Assembly (NCBI RefSeq): GCF_943193215.1
Contig: NZ_CALPDH010000001.1
Location: 186,001-250,000 of the forward strand
DNA from: Acetatifactor aquisgranensis
GTDB taxonomy: Bacteria > Bacillota > Clostridia > Lachnospirales > Lachnospiraceae
Length of the DNA: 64,000 bases
Direction: 5' to 3'
The notes below the pieces were generated by a model that was given only the letters and a program-made list of their open reading frames with translations, did not search any database and had not been told where the DNA came from. Shown one piece after another: positions 34,447 to 43,063 of this stretch (its first letter is position 1; each line of letters begins with the position of its first letter). The position numbers and the translations under genes were made by a program.

Positions 34447-35307
34447 GTGGAACTTAGAACAGCAGTATCACCAAGGGATGTGAAGCACTATACCACAGAG
34501 CGCCTGAGAGAGGAGTTCCTGATTCAGGATCTCTTCGTGCACGGCGAGATTAAGCTGGTGTACAGCCACATCGACAGAATCATCACGGGCGCGGCAGTGC
34601 CGGTACAGCCCATTGCCCTGACCGCGGGAGAGGAGCTCCGGGCAGAGTATTTCTGCCAGAGAAGGGAGCTGGGCGTCATCAATATCGGCGGCGCCGGGAC
34701 GATTACCGTGGACGGACAAGCGCGCAAGGTAGGTTTCAAGGAGGCAATGTATATCGGCATGGGCTCCAGAGAAATCGTATTCGCCAGCGAGGATGCCGGA
34801 AAACCGGCCAAATTTTATCTGAATTCCGCACCCGCCCACAGGACATGCCCTACCGTGCTGATTAAGCCGGAGGGAGAGCCGGAGGAGGGCGTGGTCATCG
34901 TGAAAGATGAGAACAAGGTGGAGCTTGGATGCCTGGAGGACGCCAACCACCGGGTCATCTGCAAATACATTCTCCCCGGCCAGGTGGAGAGCTGCCAGCT
35001 GGAGATGGGCATGACCAAGCTGGAGCCCGGCAGCGTGTGGAACACCATGCCCTGCCATACCCACGACAGACGGATGGAAGTGTATCTGTATTTTGAGATG
35101 CCGGAGGACGCCTTTGTGATGCATTACATGGGCGAGCCCCGGGAGACCCGCCACATCGTCATGCGGAACGAGGAGGCTGTGATTTCGCCCAGCTGGTCCA
35201 TCCATTCAGGATGCGGTTCCAGAGCCTACACCTTTATCTGGGGCATGGTGGGCGAGAACCAGGATTTCGACGATATGGACGGCATCGCCATGAAGGATTT
35301 GATGTAA
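34447..35307 (+). CDS. kduI: 5-dehydro-4-deoxy-D-glucuronate isomerase
   Basis: Converts 4-deoxy-L-threo-5-hexosulose uronate (DKI) to 2,5-diketo-3-deoxygluconate in the cytosol, a step in the breakdown of unsaturated uronates from pectin. The 286-residue cupin shows MELRTAVSPRDVKHYTTERLREEFL at the start and the metal site HTHDRRMEVYLYFE near residue 200. The start is GTG 34447 behind GAGAGG. It is the first gene of an operon with kduD, a DhuI-like isomerase, KDPG aldolase and kdgK. Confidence 0.95.
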   Translation: MELRTAVSPRDVKHYTTERLREEFLIQDLFVHGEIKLVYSHIDRIITGAAVPVQPIALTAGEELRAEYFCQRRELGVINIGGAGTITVDGQARKVGFKEAMYIGMGSREIVFASEDAGKPAKFYLNSAPAHRTCPTVLIKPEGEPEEGVVIVKDENKVELGCLEDANHRVICKYILPGQVESCQLEMGMTKLEPGSVWNTMPCHTHDRRMEVYLYFEMPEDAFVMHYMGEPRETRHIVMRNEEAVISPSWSIHSGCGSRAYTFIWGMVGENQDFDDMDGIAMKDLM

Positions 35308-35361
35308 GGAATGAATGGTAAGTAATTGACAGATTATATATAAGGAAAAGGAGAAGAGAAC

Positions 35362-36165
35362 ATGTCAGAATTTACGAACTTTTCACTGGAAGGGAAAGTG
35401 GCGCTGGTAACAGGAGCTTCCTACGGCATCGGTTTTGCGATTGCTTCCGCCTATGCGGAGTGCGGCGCCACCATCTGCTTTAACGATATCAACCAGGAAC
35501 TGGTGGACAAGGGCCTGGCAGCTTATGAAGAGAAAGGCATCAAGGCCCATGGCTATGTCTGCGACGTGACCGATGAGACGGCCGTGAACGCGCTGGTAGC
35601 GCAGATTGAGAAAGAAGTGGGCGTCATCGATATCCTGGTGAATAACGCCGGAATCATCAAGAGGATTCCCATGACCGAGATGACGGCAGCCCAGTTCAGG
35701 CAGGTCATCGACATCGATCTGAACGGTCCGTTCATTGTTTCCAAGGCGGTCATCCCGTCCATGATCAAAAAAGGCCACGGCAAAATCATCAACATCTGCT
35801 CCATGATGTCGGAACTCGGCCGTGAGACGGTATCCGCATACGCTTCCGCAAAGGGCGGGCTGAAGATGCTGACCAGGAACATATGTTCTGAGTATGGCCA
35901 GTACAACATTCAGTGCAACGGTCTTGGGCCCGGCTATATCGAGACCCCCCAGACAGCGCCTCTGCGGGAGATTCAGCCGGACGGCAGCAGGCATCCTTTC
36001 GACCAGTTCATCTGTGCCAAGACCCCTGCCAACAGATGGCTGAAGCCGGAGGAGCTCACGGGCCCCGCGGTGTTCCTGGCCTCCGAGGCGTCCAATGCCG
36101 TGAACGGCCATATCCTGTATGTGGACGGCGGGATCCTGGCCTACATCGGCAAGCAGCCGGAATAA
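35362..36165 (+). CDS. kduD: 2-dehydro-3-deoxy-D-gluconate 5-dehydrogenase (SDR)
   Basis: Reduces the diketo product of KduI to 2-keto-3-deoxygluconate using NAD(P)H. The 267-residue short-chain dehydrogenase has the Rossmann motif TGASYGIGFAIA, NNAG, the catalytic Ser in ICSMMSELG and YASAKGG (YxxxK). The start is ATG 35362 behind AAGGAG. A DhuD role in the streptococcal-type pathway is the same chemistry, so the enzyme could serve both isomerases in this operon. Confidence 0.92.
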   Translation: MSEFTNFSLEGKVALVTGASYGIGFAIASAYAECGATICFNDINQELVDKGLAAYEEKGIKAHGYVCDVTDETAVNALVAQIEKEVGVIDILVNNAGIIKRIPMTEMTAAQFRQVIDIDLNGPFIVSKAVIPSMIKKGHGKIINICSMMSELGRETVSAYASAKGGLKMLTRNICSEYGQYNIQCNGLGPGYIETPQTAPLREIQPDGSRHPFDQFICAKTPANRWLKPEELTGPAVFLASEASNAVNGHILYVDGGILAYIGKQPE

Positions 36166-36200
36166 TCGGAAAATAAAGCGTGATTGGAGGCAATGAGACC

Positions 36201-36839
36201 ATGAAGATAGCATTGATCAATGAAAACAGCCAGGCGGCCAAGAATGAACTTATTTACACGACCTTGAAAGATGTGGTTGAACCCATGGGCCATGAAGTAT
36301 ATAATTATGGTATGTGCGGCGCGGAGGACCCAAATCCCCTGACCTATGTGCAGAATGGTATCCTTGCGGCGGTACTGCTGAATTCCGGGGCGGCTGACTA
36401 TGTGATTACCGGCTGCGGCACCGGGGAGGGCGCCATGCTGGCATGCAACTCTTTCCCGAAAGTGCTGTGCGGCCACATCGAGTCCCCGCTGGACGCATAC
36501 CTGTTCGCGCAGGTCAACGACGGCAACTGCGTGGCGCTGCCTTTCGCCGAGAATTTCGGCTGGGGCGGCGAACTGAATCTGCAGTATATCTTTGAAAAGC
36601 TCTTCTGCGCTCCCGGCGGCGGTGGGTATCCGCCTGAGAGAGTGGAGCCTGAGCAGCGCAATAAGAAGATTCTGGACAAGGTCAAGGAAGTGACCCATAC
36701 GGACATGGTGACCATCTTGAAGAATCTGGACAGAGAACTGGTAAAAGGAGCGTTCTCGGGGGCGAAATTCAAAGAGTATTTCTTTGAAAACTGTAAATGC
36801 GACAAGATCGCGGAAGCGGTGAAGGAAGTCCTGGCTTAA
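36201..36839 (+). CDS. RpiB/LacAB-family isomerase, DhuI-like
   Basis: A 212-residue sugar isomerase: KIALINENSQAAKNELIY, VEPMGHEVYNYGM, VITGCGTGEGAMLACNSFP, ENFGWGGELNLQYIFEKLF and the C-terminal GGGYPPERVEPEQRN. This longer RpiB variant matches streptococcal DhuI, the 4-deoxy-L-threo-5-hexosulose-uronate ketol-isomerase for glycosaminoglycan-derived uronates (from memory of the family). The start is ATG 36201 behind TTGGAGG. It would duplicate the KduI reaction with an unrelated fold. A plain ribose-5-phosphate isomerase is unlikely given the length and setting. Confidence 0.85.
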   Translation: MKIALINENSQAAKNELIYTTLKDVVEPMGHEVYNYGMCGAEDPNPLTYVQNGILAAVLLNSGAADYVITGCGTGEGAMLACNSFPKVLCGHIESPLDAYLFAQVNDGNCVALPFAENFGWGGELNLQYIFEKLFCAPGGGGYPPERVEPEQRNKKILDKVKEVTHTDMVTILKNLDRELVKGAFSGAKFKEYFFENCKCDKIAEAVKEVLA

Positions 36840-36850
36840 GATTTTTTGTG

Positions 36851-36908
36851 ACGCACACGCCAAAGCCACAGGGAACGGAAGTTTCCGGGGCTTTGGCTCA
36901 CTGTGCGT
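36851..36908 (+). other. intra-operon stem-loop
   Basis: A two-part stem: ACGCACA (36851-36857) with TGTGCGT (36902-36908), and CCAAAGCC (36860-36867) with GGCTTTGG (36889-36896). No T-run follows, so it may stabilise or process the transcript between the DhuI-like and aldolase genes rather than end it. Confidence 0.55.
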
Positions 36909-36952
36909 GTAAAATAAAAACAGCATGTAAGGACATGCGGAAAAGAGGGAAA

Positions 36953-37912
36953 ATGAACGCAGTATTAGAGCAGATCAGTAAAATCGGTATTGTTCCCGTG
37001 GTGAAGATCGACAGGGCGGAGGACGCGCTTCCTCTTGCAAAAGCTCTGTGCGCGGGAGGCCTTCCCTGTGCGGAGGTCACTTTCCGCACCAGCGCGGCTG
37101 CGGAGGCCATCAAGACTATGACCACTAATTTCCCGGACATGTGCGTGGGCGCGGGCACGGTGCTGAATGCGGAGCAGGTGGACGCGGCGGTGGAGGCCGG
37201 TGCGAAATTCATCGTCAGCCCCGGATTGAATCCCCGGACAGTGAAGTACTGTATCGAGAAAAATGTGCCAGTCACCCCCGGCACCTCCAGCCCCTCCGAC
37301 ATCGAGCAGGCCATCGAGCTGGGACTGGATGTGGTGAAGTTCTTCCCGGCGGAGCAGTCCGGCGGCCTGGCCAAGATCAAGGCCATGGCGGCGCCCTATG
37401 TGAACATGAAGTTCATGCCCACAGGCGGCATCAATGCTAAGAACCTGACCTCCTACCTTGATTTCGACAAAATCATCGCCTGCGGCGGCTCCTGGATGGT
37501 TCCCGGGAATCTGATCAATGAGGGCGCCTGGGACAAGATTGAGCAGCTCACCAGGGAGGCGGTACAGACCATGCTGGGCTTCGAACTGGTGCACATCGGC
37601 ATCAATTCAGAGAGCAGGGAGGAGGCTGACAAGACTGTCAACCGCCTTGCGTTCCTGTTCGGCCTGCCCGTGAAAGCAGGCAGCGGCGGCAGCTTTGCGG
37701 GCACGATCGCGGAGGTGCTCAATACCCATGGCAGAGGCACACACGGGCATATTGCCATCAGGACGAACTATATTGAACGGGCTGTCAATTATATGAGCAC
37801 GGTGCTGGGCGTGGAGTTCGAGGAGCCTGTCCTGCGGGCTGACGGCAAGATAAACGCCATCTACCTGAAAGAGGAAATCGGCGGATTCGCGGTGCATCTT
37901 CTTCAGAAATAA
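36953..37912 (+). CDS. KDPG/KHG aldolase fused to a VOC (glyoxalase-like) domain
   Basis: Residues 1 to about 205 are a class I 2-keto-3-deoxy-6-phosphogluconate aldolase: PVVKID, AEVTFRT (Glu41, Arg45), GAGTVLN, Schiff-base Lys129 in VVKFFPAEQSGG and FMPTGGIN. It yields pyruvate and glyceraldehyde-3-phosphate. Residues about 206-319 form a VOC-superfamily domain (FELVHIGINSES, THGHIAIRTNYIERAVNYM, GGFAVHLLQK). Usual KDPG aldolases are about 210 residues and lack it. I start at ATG 36953 behind AAGAGGG. The VOC part may bind the substrate or isomerise or detoxify a carbonyl by-product; its role is unknown. Confidence 0.9.
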   Translation: MNAVLEQISKIGIVPVVKIDRAEDALPLAKALCAGGLPCAEVTFRTSAAAEAIKTMTTNFPDMCVGAGTVLNAEQVDAAVEAGAKFIVSPGLNPRTVKYCIEKNVPVTPGTSSPSDIEQAIELGLDVVKFFPAEQSGGLAKIKAMAAPYVNMKFMPTGGINAKNLTSYLDFDKIIACGGSWMVPGNLINEGAWDKIEQLTREAVQTMLGFELVHIGINSESREEADKTVNRLAFLFGLPVKAGSGGSFAGTIAEVLNTHGRGTHGHIAIRTNYIERAVNYMSTVLGVEFEEPVLRADGKINAIYLKEEIGGFAVHLLQK

Positions 37913-37981
37913 GTGTGTAAAGAAAGAGATTCTTTTCACGGATCGCAAGTGTGAGAATATACGAAAAAGGAGCAGACAACA

Positions 37982-39013
37982 ATGGCAAAAGTGATAACCA
38001 TGGGTGAGATTATGCTGAGGCTGTCCACCCCCAACTTCGAGAAATTCATCCAGGCAGACGAGTTCGACATCAATTACGGCGGCGGGGAGGCCAATGTGGC
38101 AGTGTCCCTGGCCAATTACGGACATGACGCGGAGTTCGTGACGGCGGTGCCGGACAATGAAATCGGCGAGTGCGCGGTGGCATCCCTCCGGAAATACAAT
38201 GTGGGCACGAAACATATCGCCAGATGCGGCGAGAGGCTGGGCATCTACTATCTGGAGAGCGGCTCTTCCATGAGGCCCTCCAAGGTGGTCTACGACAGGG
38301 CCCATTCCTCCATTTCTACCGCTACGGCGGCGGACTTTGATTTCGACGCGATTTTCCAGGGCGCTGACTGGTTCCATTTCACGGGTATCACCCCCGCCGT
38401 ATCCGACGCGGCGGCGGCTCTGACCGAGGAGGCCCTGAGAGCCGCGAAGAAGCATGGCGTGAAAGTGTCCGTGGACCTGAACTTCCGCAAGAAACTCTGG
38501 TCCTCCGAGAAAGCCCAGAAAGTCATGAAGAATCTGATGCAGTATGTGGACGTATGCATCGGAAACGAAGAGGACGCGGAACTGGTGCTGGGCTACAAGC
38601 CCGGCAAGACGGACGTCACCAGCGGGGATCTGGAGCTGGCAGGCTATAAATCCATCTTTGAGCAGATGGTGGCCGACTATGACTTTGAATACTGTGTGTC
38701 CTCCCTGCGGGTGAGCCATTCCGCCTCCGACAATGGATGGTCCGCATGTATCTATTCCAGGGACACCAAGGAATTCTATCACTCCAAGGAGTACAGCATC
38801 CATCCTATCGTTGACCGTGTGGGCGGCGGTGATTCCTTTGCTGGCGGCGTGATCTGCGGATTGCTGGACGGCAAAGATTTCAAGGCTGCTTTAGAGTACG
38901 GCGTGGCGGCTTCCGCGCTGAAGCATACTATCCCCGGAGATTTCAACCTGGTGAGCCGGAAAGAGGTGGAGACTCTGGCCGGCGGCGATGCATCCGGGCG
39001 TGTACAGCGATAA
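37982..39013 (+). CDS. kdgK: 2-keto-3-deoxygluconate kinase (PfkB family)
   Basis: Phosphorylates 2-keto-3-deoxygluconate to KDPG, the substrate of the aldolase encoded just upstream. The 343-residue PfkB kinase has YGGGEANVAVSLANYG near the start, VDLNFRKKLW, and the catalytic DRVGGGDSFAGGVICGLL. The start is ATG 37982 behind AAAGGAG. It closes the uronate operon, about 70 bp after the aldolase. Confidence 0.94.
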   Translation: MAKVITMGEIMLRLSTPNFEKFIQADEFDINYGGGEANVAVSLANYGHDAEFVTAVPDNEIGECAVASLRKYNVGTKHIARCGERLGIYYLESGSSMRPSKVVYDRAHSSISTATAADFDFDAIFQGADWFHFTGITPAVSDAAAALTEEALRAAKKHGVKVSVDLNFRKKLWSSEKAQKVMKNLMQYVDVCIGNEEDAELVLGYKPGKTDVTSGDLELAGYKSIFEQMVADYDFEYCVSSLRVSHSASDNGWSACIYSRDTKEFYHSKEYSIHPIVDRVGGGDSFAGGVICGLLDGKDFKAALEYGVAASALKHTIPGDFNLVSRKEVETLAGGDASGRVQR

Positions 39014-39211
39014 GTACAAAAATTGGGTAAAAAGATATCTGCAGGGGTGTATCAGCTGTGTCGGCATGACGATAAATAATTAGAAACGTTTATACAGGGC
39101 TGTTGGAAGATAGGATTCCGGCGGCCTTGTGTGGCGTGGATTGATACAGCGTCTGTCTGGCGCGGTGCCCCGGGACAGATGAGGAAATTATAATAAGGAG
39201 GATAAAGGAAG

Positions 39212-39814
39212 ATGAGCTCGTATTACAAGCATACCAGAACAGAAAGCGCGAAAGTGCCCTATTCTTTCCGGTGTGAGCAGTGCACAAAGGACAGCGGGGT
39301 ACGGCAGGCCACTATAACCGGCAACGAAGCCGTACATAATTCCATTTCCAGATCCCTGTCCCAGAAAGAGGAGACGAAATTGCAGGAAGAGGCTTTCCAG
39401 AAACTGAAGAACAGCCTCCAGGAAGCTTACGAGAACGCGGAGAAGAAGCATATCTATCATGCTGCGTTCAACGATACCTGCCCTCATTGCGGCAAGCCTC
39501 AGTCCTGGGCGGTGTCCAATCTGAAGAACAAACTCTTCGAGAATTCCATTGTCAGCATCCTGGTGGGACTGATTTTCAGCGTAGGCAGCTATTTTTACAT
39601 AAAGAGCGAGCCCGGCCGGTTCGAGGAGTCCTGGCAGCTGGGAGTGCCCATCGGCATCATGGGCGTTGCCGTGGCCATCGCGGTCATATTCTTTGTCATC
39701 AATATGGTCAAGATGAGCTCCAAGCAAAAGAAGACGGCCGACGTGACCCAGAAGAACCTGCCTGATATCCAGTGGGACGCTGTGGAGGGCATGATTGACA
39801 TGAGCCGGGTTTAG
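39212..39814 (+). CDS. zinc-ribbon membrane protein of unknown function
   Basis: A 200-residue protein not assigned to a named family. Two CxxC pairs (CEQC at 21-24 and CPHC at 90-93) flank a helical, charged segment that may form a coiled coil, so a split zinc ribbon is likely. Two membrane spans follow (IVSILVGLIFSVGSYFYI and GVPIGIMGVAVAIAVIFFVINMV), with the ends in the cytosol. The start is ATG 39212 behind AAGGAGGA. It stands alone between the uronate operon and a two-component system. Confidence 0.75.
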   Translation: MSSYYKHTRTESAKVPYSFRCEQCTKDSGVRQATITGNEAVHNSISRSLSQKEETKLQEEAFQKLKNSLQEAYENAEKKHIYHAAFNDTCPHCGKPQSWAVSNLKNKLFENSIVSILVGLIFSVGSYFYIKSEPGRFEESWQLGVPIGIMGVAVAIAVIFFVINMVKMSSKQKKTADVTQKNLPDIQWDAVEGMIDMSRV

Positions 39815-39850
39815 GAGGATTCAGGATATTTCAGCAGACAGAATATGCGG

Positions 39851-39880
39851 GGGAAAAGAGAAATCTTTTTTCCCGTTTTT
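39851..39880 (+). terminator. terminator before the two-component operon
   Basis: GGGAAAA (39851-39857) pairs with TTTTCCC (39868-39874), followed by GTTTTT. Confidence 0.6.
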
Positions 39881-39930
39881 CGCAAATAGGATACAATTTC
39901 AGGATATACTTGAAAGTGGGAGGTGATATC

Positions 39931-40584
39931 ATGACAGAGATTCTGGTGGTGGAGGACGATGAGGCGATTGCCAATCTGATCTGCATGAACTTAAGCGCGG
40001 AGGGCTACCGCTGCACCTGTGCCCGGGACGGCATGGAGGGAGCCGATTACGTCGAGGGGAGAAGCTTCGACCTGGTGCTGCTGGACATCATGCTGCCGGA
40101 GGTGGACGGTTATGAACTCCTGGAATACATCAAGCCCACCGGCACTCCCGTGATATTCCTCACAGCCAAAGGGAGCGTTGACGACAGGGTGCGCGGGCTG
40201 AAGGCCGGGGCGGACGATTATCTGGTGAAGCCCTTTCAGATAGGGGAGCTCCTGGCCAGGGTGGAGGCAGTGCTGCGCAGGCTGGGAAAAGGCGAACGGC
40301 AGCTGGCAGTGGGGGATGTGTCCGTCCGGCTGGATTCCAGACAGGCGCTTAAAGGCGGCCAGCCGGTGACGCTGACGGTGAAGGAGTTCGATCTGCTGGT
40401 AGAACTGATGCAGAACAGGAATATCGCCCTGTACAGGGACCAATTATATGAAAAAGTCTGGAAAGAGCCTTTTAGCGGAGAGACCCGGACGCTGGACAGC
40501 CATATCCAGAGGCTTCGCAGGAAGCTGGGCTGGGAAGAGCGGATCCGGACGGTGTTCCGCATAGGCTACAGGCTGGAGGGATGA
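39931..40584 (+). CDS. OmpR/PhoB-family response regulator
   Basis: A 217-residue two-domain regulator. The receiver has the acidic pair DD (9-10), the phospho-acceptor Asp52 in LVLLDIMLP, and LVKPF. A C-terminal winged-helix DNA-binding domain follows (TVKEFDLLVELMQN, TLDSHIQRLRRKLG, IRTVFRIGYRLEG). The start is ATG 39931 behind GGGAGGTG. It is one base away from the histidine kinase gene, its evident partner. It may control the two exported proteins downstream. Confidence 0.94.
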   Translation: MTEILVVEDDEAIANLICMNLSAEGYRCTCARDGMEGADYVEGRSFDLVLLDIMLPEVDGYELLEYIKPTGTPVIFLTAKGSVDDRVRGLKAGADDYLVKPFQIGELLARVEAVLRRLGKGERQLAVGDVSVRLDSRQALKGGQPVTLTVKEFDLLVELMQNRNIALYRDQLYEKVWKEPFSGETRTLDSHIQRLRRKLGWEERIRTVFRIGYRLEG

Positions 40585-40585
40585 C

Positions 40586-42070
40586 ATGCGCCTCTTTGCG
40601 AAAATCTTTATATGCGGGACTTTGACTTTAAGTCTGTCATTTTCTGTCTCGGGGTATCTTCTACTCCATTTTTCCATGGAAAGCAGCATGGCGAGGGAAA
40701 CGGATTTCGCTTTGAAACAATATCAATATGATAAATTCACGGTCCAGTCGGCGCTGCTGACATACGCGGATTTTTCGATGACCGTGGTGGTTGCCGAAAA
40801 GCCCATTATGGATCAGAATGAGTGCTTCACATTCTGGGAGGTTCTGCCGGAAGCGCAGAAACAGAAGGAACTGCCCGAGGAGCTCTTTGAAATCCTGGCG
40901 GAGGAGATCAGCCTCCCGGTGGCTTTCTACAGGGAGGACAAAACGCCTCTCTATGAGGGAATAGAGGGGCTGGATGTTTCCTTTCTGGAGAATCTGTCGG
41001 AGGGAGCCCATGCATACCGGTTTCAGGATACGCCGGAGGGCGGTTCCGTTCTGGTGGGAAGCGTGCTGGAGGCCGGCGGAAAGCTATATTTTCTCACCCA
41101 GTGGGACATTGGAAAGACGCTTGTGCAGCAGGAGACCCTGGAGCGGTATTTCCTGCGCTGCTACCTGATCGCCATCCTGGCGGGCATGCTGCTGCTGGGC
41201 TTTTTGTCGGCTTTTCTGACAGGGTCCCTGAAACGCATGTCGCGGGCGGCCAGGCGCATGGCCCAGGGGGATTATCAGGAGCGGCTTGCCATATCCGGGC
41301 GGGATGAAATCGGTGAACTGGCGGAAAGCTTCAACCAGATGGCCGGGGCGGTAGAGGAAAAAGTGGCGGAGCTGTCCCGCGCGGCCAGGCAGAAAGAGGA
41401 CTTCGTGGCGAATTTTGCCCATGAGATGAAGACGCCGATGACTTCCATTATCGGCTACGCGGATATGCTCTACCAGAAAGAGCTGACCAGGCAGCAGGTG
41501 CGGGATGCCTCCTGGTATATCTGGAATGAAGGGATGCGCCTGGAGACCCTGTCCCTGAAGCTGATGGACCTGACGGTGCTGGGGCGGCAGGATTTCACGC
41601 TGCAGGAGATGGACGCGGAGGATCTGTTCCGGGACGTATCGGAGGGGCTTAGGCCGCTTTTTGCGGAGAAAGGAATCTCCTTTTCGCTATCGGCGGATCC
41701 GGCCTATATCAAAGTGGAGTATGATCTGTTGAAGACGCTGCTGATCAATCTGATGGACAATTCCATGAAAGCAGGCTGCAGCCGGATAGAGCTGTCAGGC
41801 AGACGTCTGGGGGAGGGAATATATCGGATCGGCGTCAGGGACGATGGCTGCGGCATGGAAGAGGAGGAGCTTTCCCGGATTACGGAGGCTTTTTATATGG
41901 TGGACAAGGCCAGGTCCAGAAAGCAGCACGGGGCAGGTCTGGGGCTCGCCCTGGCCGAGAGAATCGCCGGGATACATAAAAGCCGGTTGACTTTCCGGAG
42001 CAGGAAAGGAATGGGGACAGAGGTGAGCCTTGAAGTAGTATGCGGAGAAAGGGCGGAGGATGAAGAATAG
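40586..42070 (+). CDS. sensor histidine kinase
   Basis: A 494-residue membrane kinase. Membrane spans lie at about 8-28 and 192-214, enclosing a sensor domain of about 160 residues outside the cell. HAMP (about 215-268), the phospho-acceptor His279 in FVANFAHEMKTPMTSIIGY, and the ATPase boxes NLMDNSMKAG, VRDDGCGM and HGAGLGLALA follow. It is the partner of the response regulator just upstream and overlaps the next gene by 11 bp. The signal is unknown; the downstream binding protein may be part of sensing. Confidence 0.94.
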   Translation: MRLFAKIFICGTLTLSLSFSVSGYLLLHFSMESSMARETDFALKQYQYDKFTVQSALLTYADFSMTVVVAEKPIMDQNECFTFWEVLPEAQKQKELPEELFEILAEEISLPVAFYREDKTPLYEGIEGLDVSFLENLSEGAHAYRFQDTPEGGSVLVGSVLEAGGKLYFLTQWDIGKTLVQQETLERYFLRCYLIAILAGMLLLGFLSAFLTGSLKRMSRAARRMAQGDYQERLAISGRDEIGELAESFNQMAGAVEEKVAELSRAARQKEDFVANFAHEMKTPMTSIIGYADMLYQKELTRQQVRDASWYIWNEGMRLETLSLKLMDLTVLGRQDFTLQEMDAEDLFRDVSEGLRPLFAEKGISFSLSADPAYIKVEYDLLKTLLINLMDNSMKAGCSRIELSGRRLGEGIYRIGVRDDGCGMEEEELSRITEAFYMVDKARSRKQHGAGLGLALAERIAGIHKSRLTFRSRKGMGTEVSLEVVCGERAEDEE

Positions 42071-42905
42071 AAGCTTTTTTGTGAATCTGTCAGGGATATT
42101 GCTGGCATTTGCCATCGCTTTCGGAGGCCTGTTCGCGGTGCAAAGCCGCCTTGCGGAAGAGAAAGCCATGCTGCTGTCGGGAGGCGGAGAAGCGCAGGTC
42201 TCCATGCAGGCCCAGGCGGGGGATTCCCGGAGCGCCACAATGGTGGACGTGGAGGTGACGGTGGCGGATCTGACGGAAGAGGAGCTGTGCCAGGCGGTGC
42301 TGGGACTGGAGAGCGCATCGGAAATCTATCCTCACGAGCCTTTGCAGGGGCAGCTGTCCATGTCGGGAGCCGTCGAGTGCGGCATGGCATGGATAGGGGA
42401 TTTTTTCCTGCCCCATCTGGACGGAATGTCGGCTGTCCCCCGGGAGTATCGGATGAACTGTTATCTCTGGGCCGGGCAGGAGGAGCCCGGGAGCGCGGAG
42501 GAGGGTTCGCTGCCGGGTTATTGGTCCGTGTCCTTTGCGGGGCAGGGGCTGGAGGCTGAGCTGACGCTGGATGCGGTGACAGGGAAGGTGCTGGACGCGC
42601 GGGTGACGCTGTCCGATCAGGAGGGATATCCCGAGGAGGGCGTCCTGTCCGGGCTTTTGGAGGACTATGCGGATTCCTTTGGGATAGAGACCAGCTATGT
42701 GGTCTCCGCGGCGCAGGAGGGAAATGGGGATGAAACTATATATGAGAGAGAAAGCGATGGGAGCCGGAATTTCTGTCAGAGACTGGAAAGTGAGGAGATG
42801 GCGGCCGTGCTGGATGTGGACAGCTTGGTGAGCGGCCCGGCCCATGCCGGGGGCGGCGGGAGGACAATCTATTTCCATCTTTACTGGGAGACAAAGGCTG
42901 TGTGA
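42060..42905 (+). CDS. signal-anchored exported protein of a two-component operon
   Basis: A 281-residue protein not recognised as a known family. One N-terminal membrane anchor (about 8-28: VNLSGILLAFAIAFGGLFAV) is followed by an outside domain that is acidic and glycine-rich, with a PepSY-like stretch (YWSVSFAGQGLEAELTLDAVTGKVLDARV). It starts inside the kinase gene, so it is translationally coupled. Proteins in this position can modulate the kinase, as YycH/YycI do for WalK, but I see no sequence match to those. Confidence 0.75.
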   Translation: MKNRSFFVNLSGILLAFAIAFGGLFAVQSRLAEEKAMLLSGGGEAQVSMQAQAGDSRSATMVDVEVTVADLTEEELCQAVLGLESASEIYPHEPLQGQLSMSGAVECGMAWIGDFFLPHLDGMSAVPREYRMNCYLWAGQEEPGSAEEGSLPGYWSVSFAGQGLEAELTLDAVTGKVLDARVTLSDQEGYPEEGVLSGLLEDYADSFGIETSYVVSAAQEGNGDETIYERESDGSRNFCQRLESEEMAAVLDVDSLVSGPAHAGGGGRTIYFHLYWETKAV

Positions 42906-43063
42906 AAAAACTGTGAACCCTCCGGATTTTACAACTTAGGCACAAGTAAGTCGCAGGCGTGTGACATCCGGCTGATATGATGGCCGGGAAAGAACGCAAA
43001 GGCAGCGTTCTTCCGGGTTTTTGGCCAGAAAAAGTAAATTGTAGAATCAGGAGGCAACAGAAA

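Noticed and set aside
36797..36952. N-terminal extension of the KDPG aldolase frame to 36797
   Set aside because: It would overlap the DhuI-like gene and cross a stem-loop; the conserved aldolase N-terminus starts at ATG 36953 with a ribosome-binding site.
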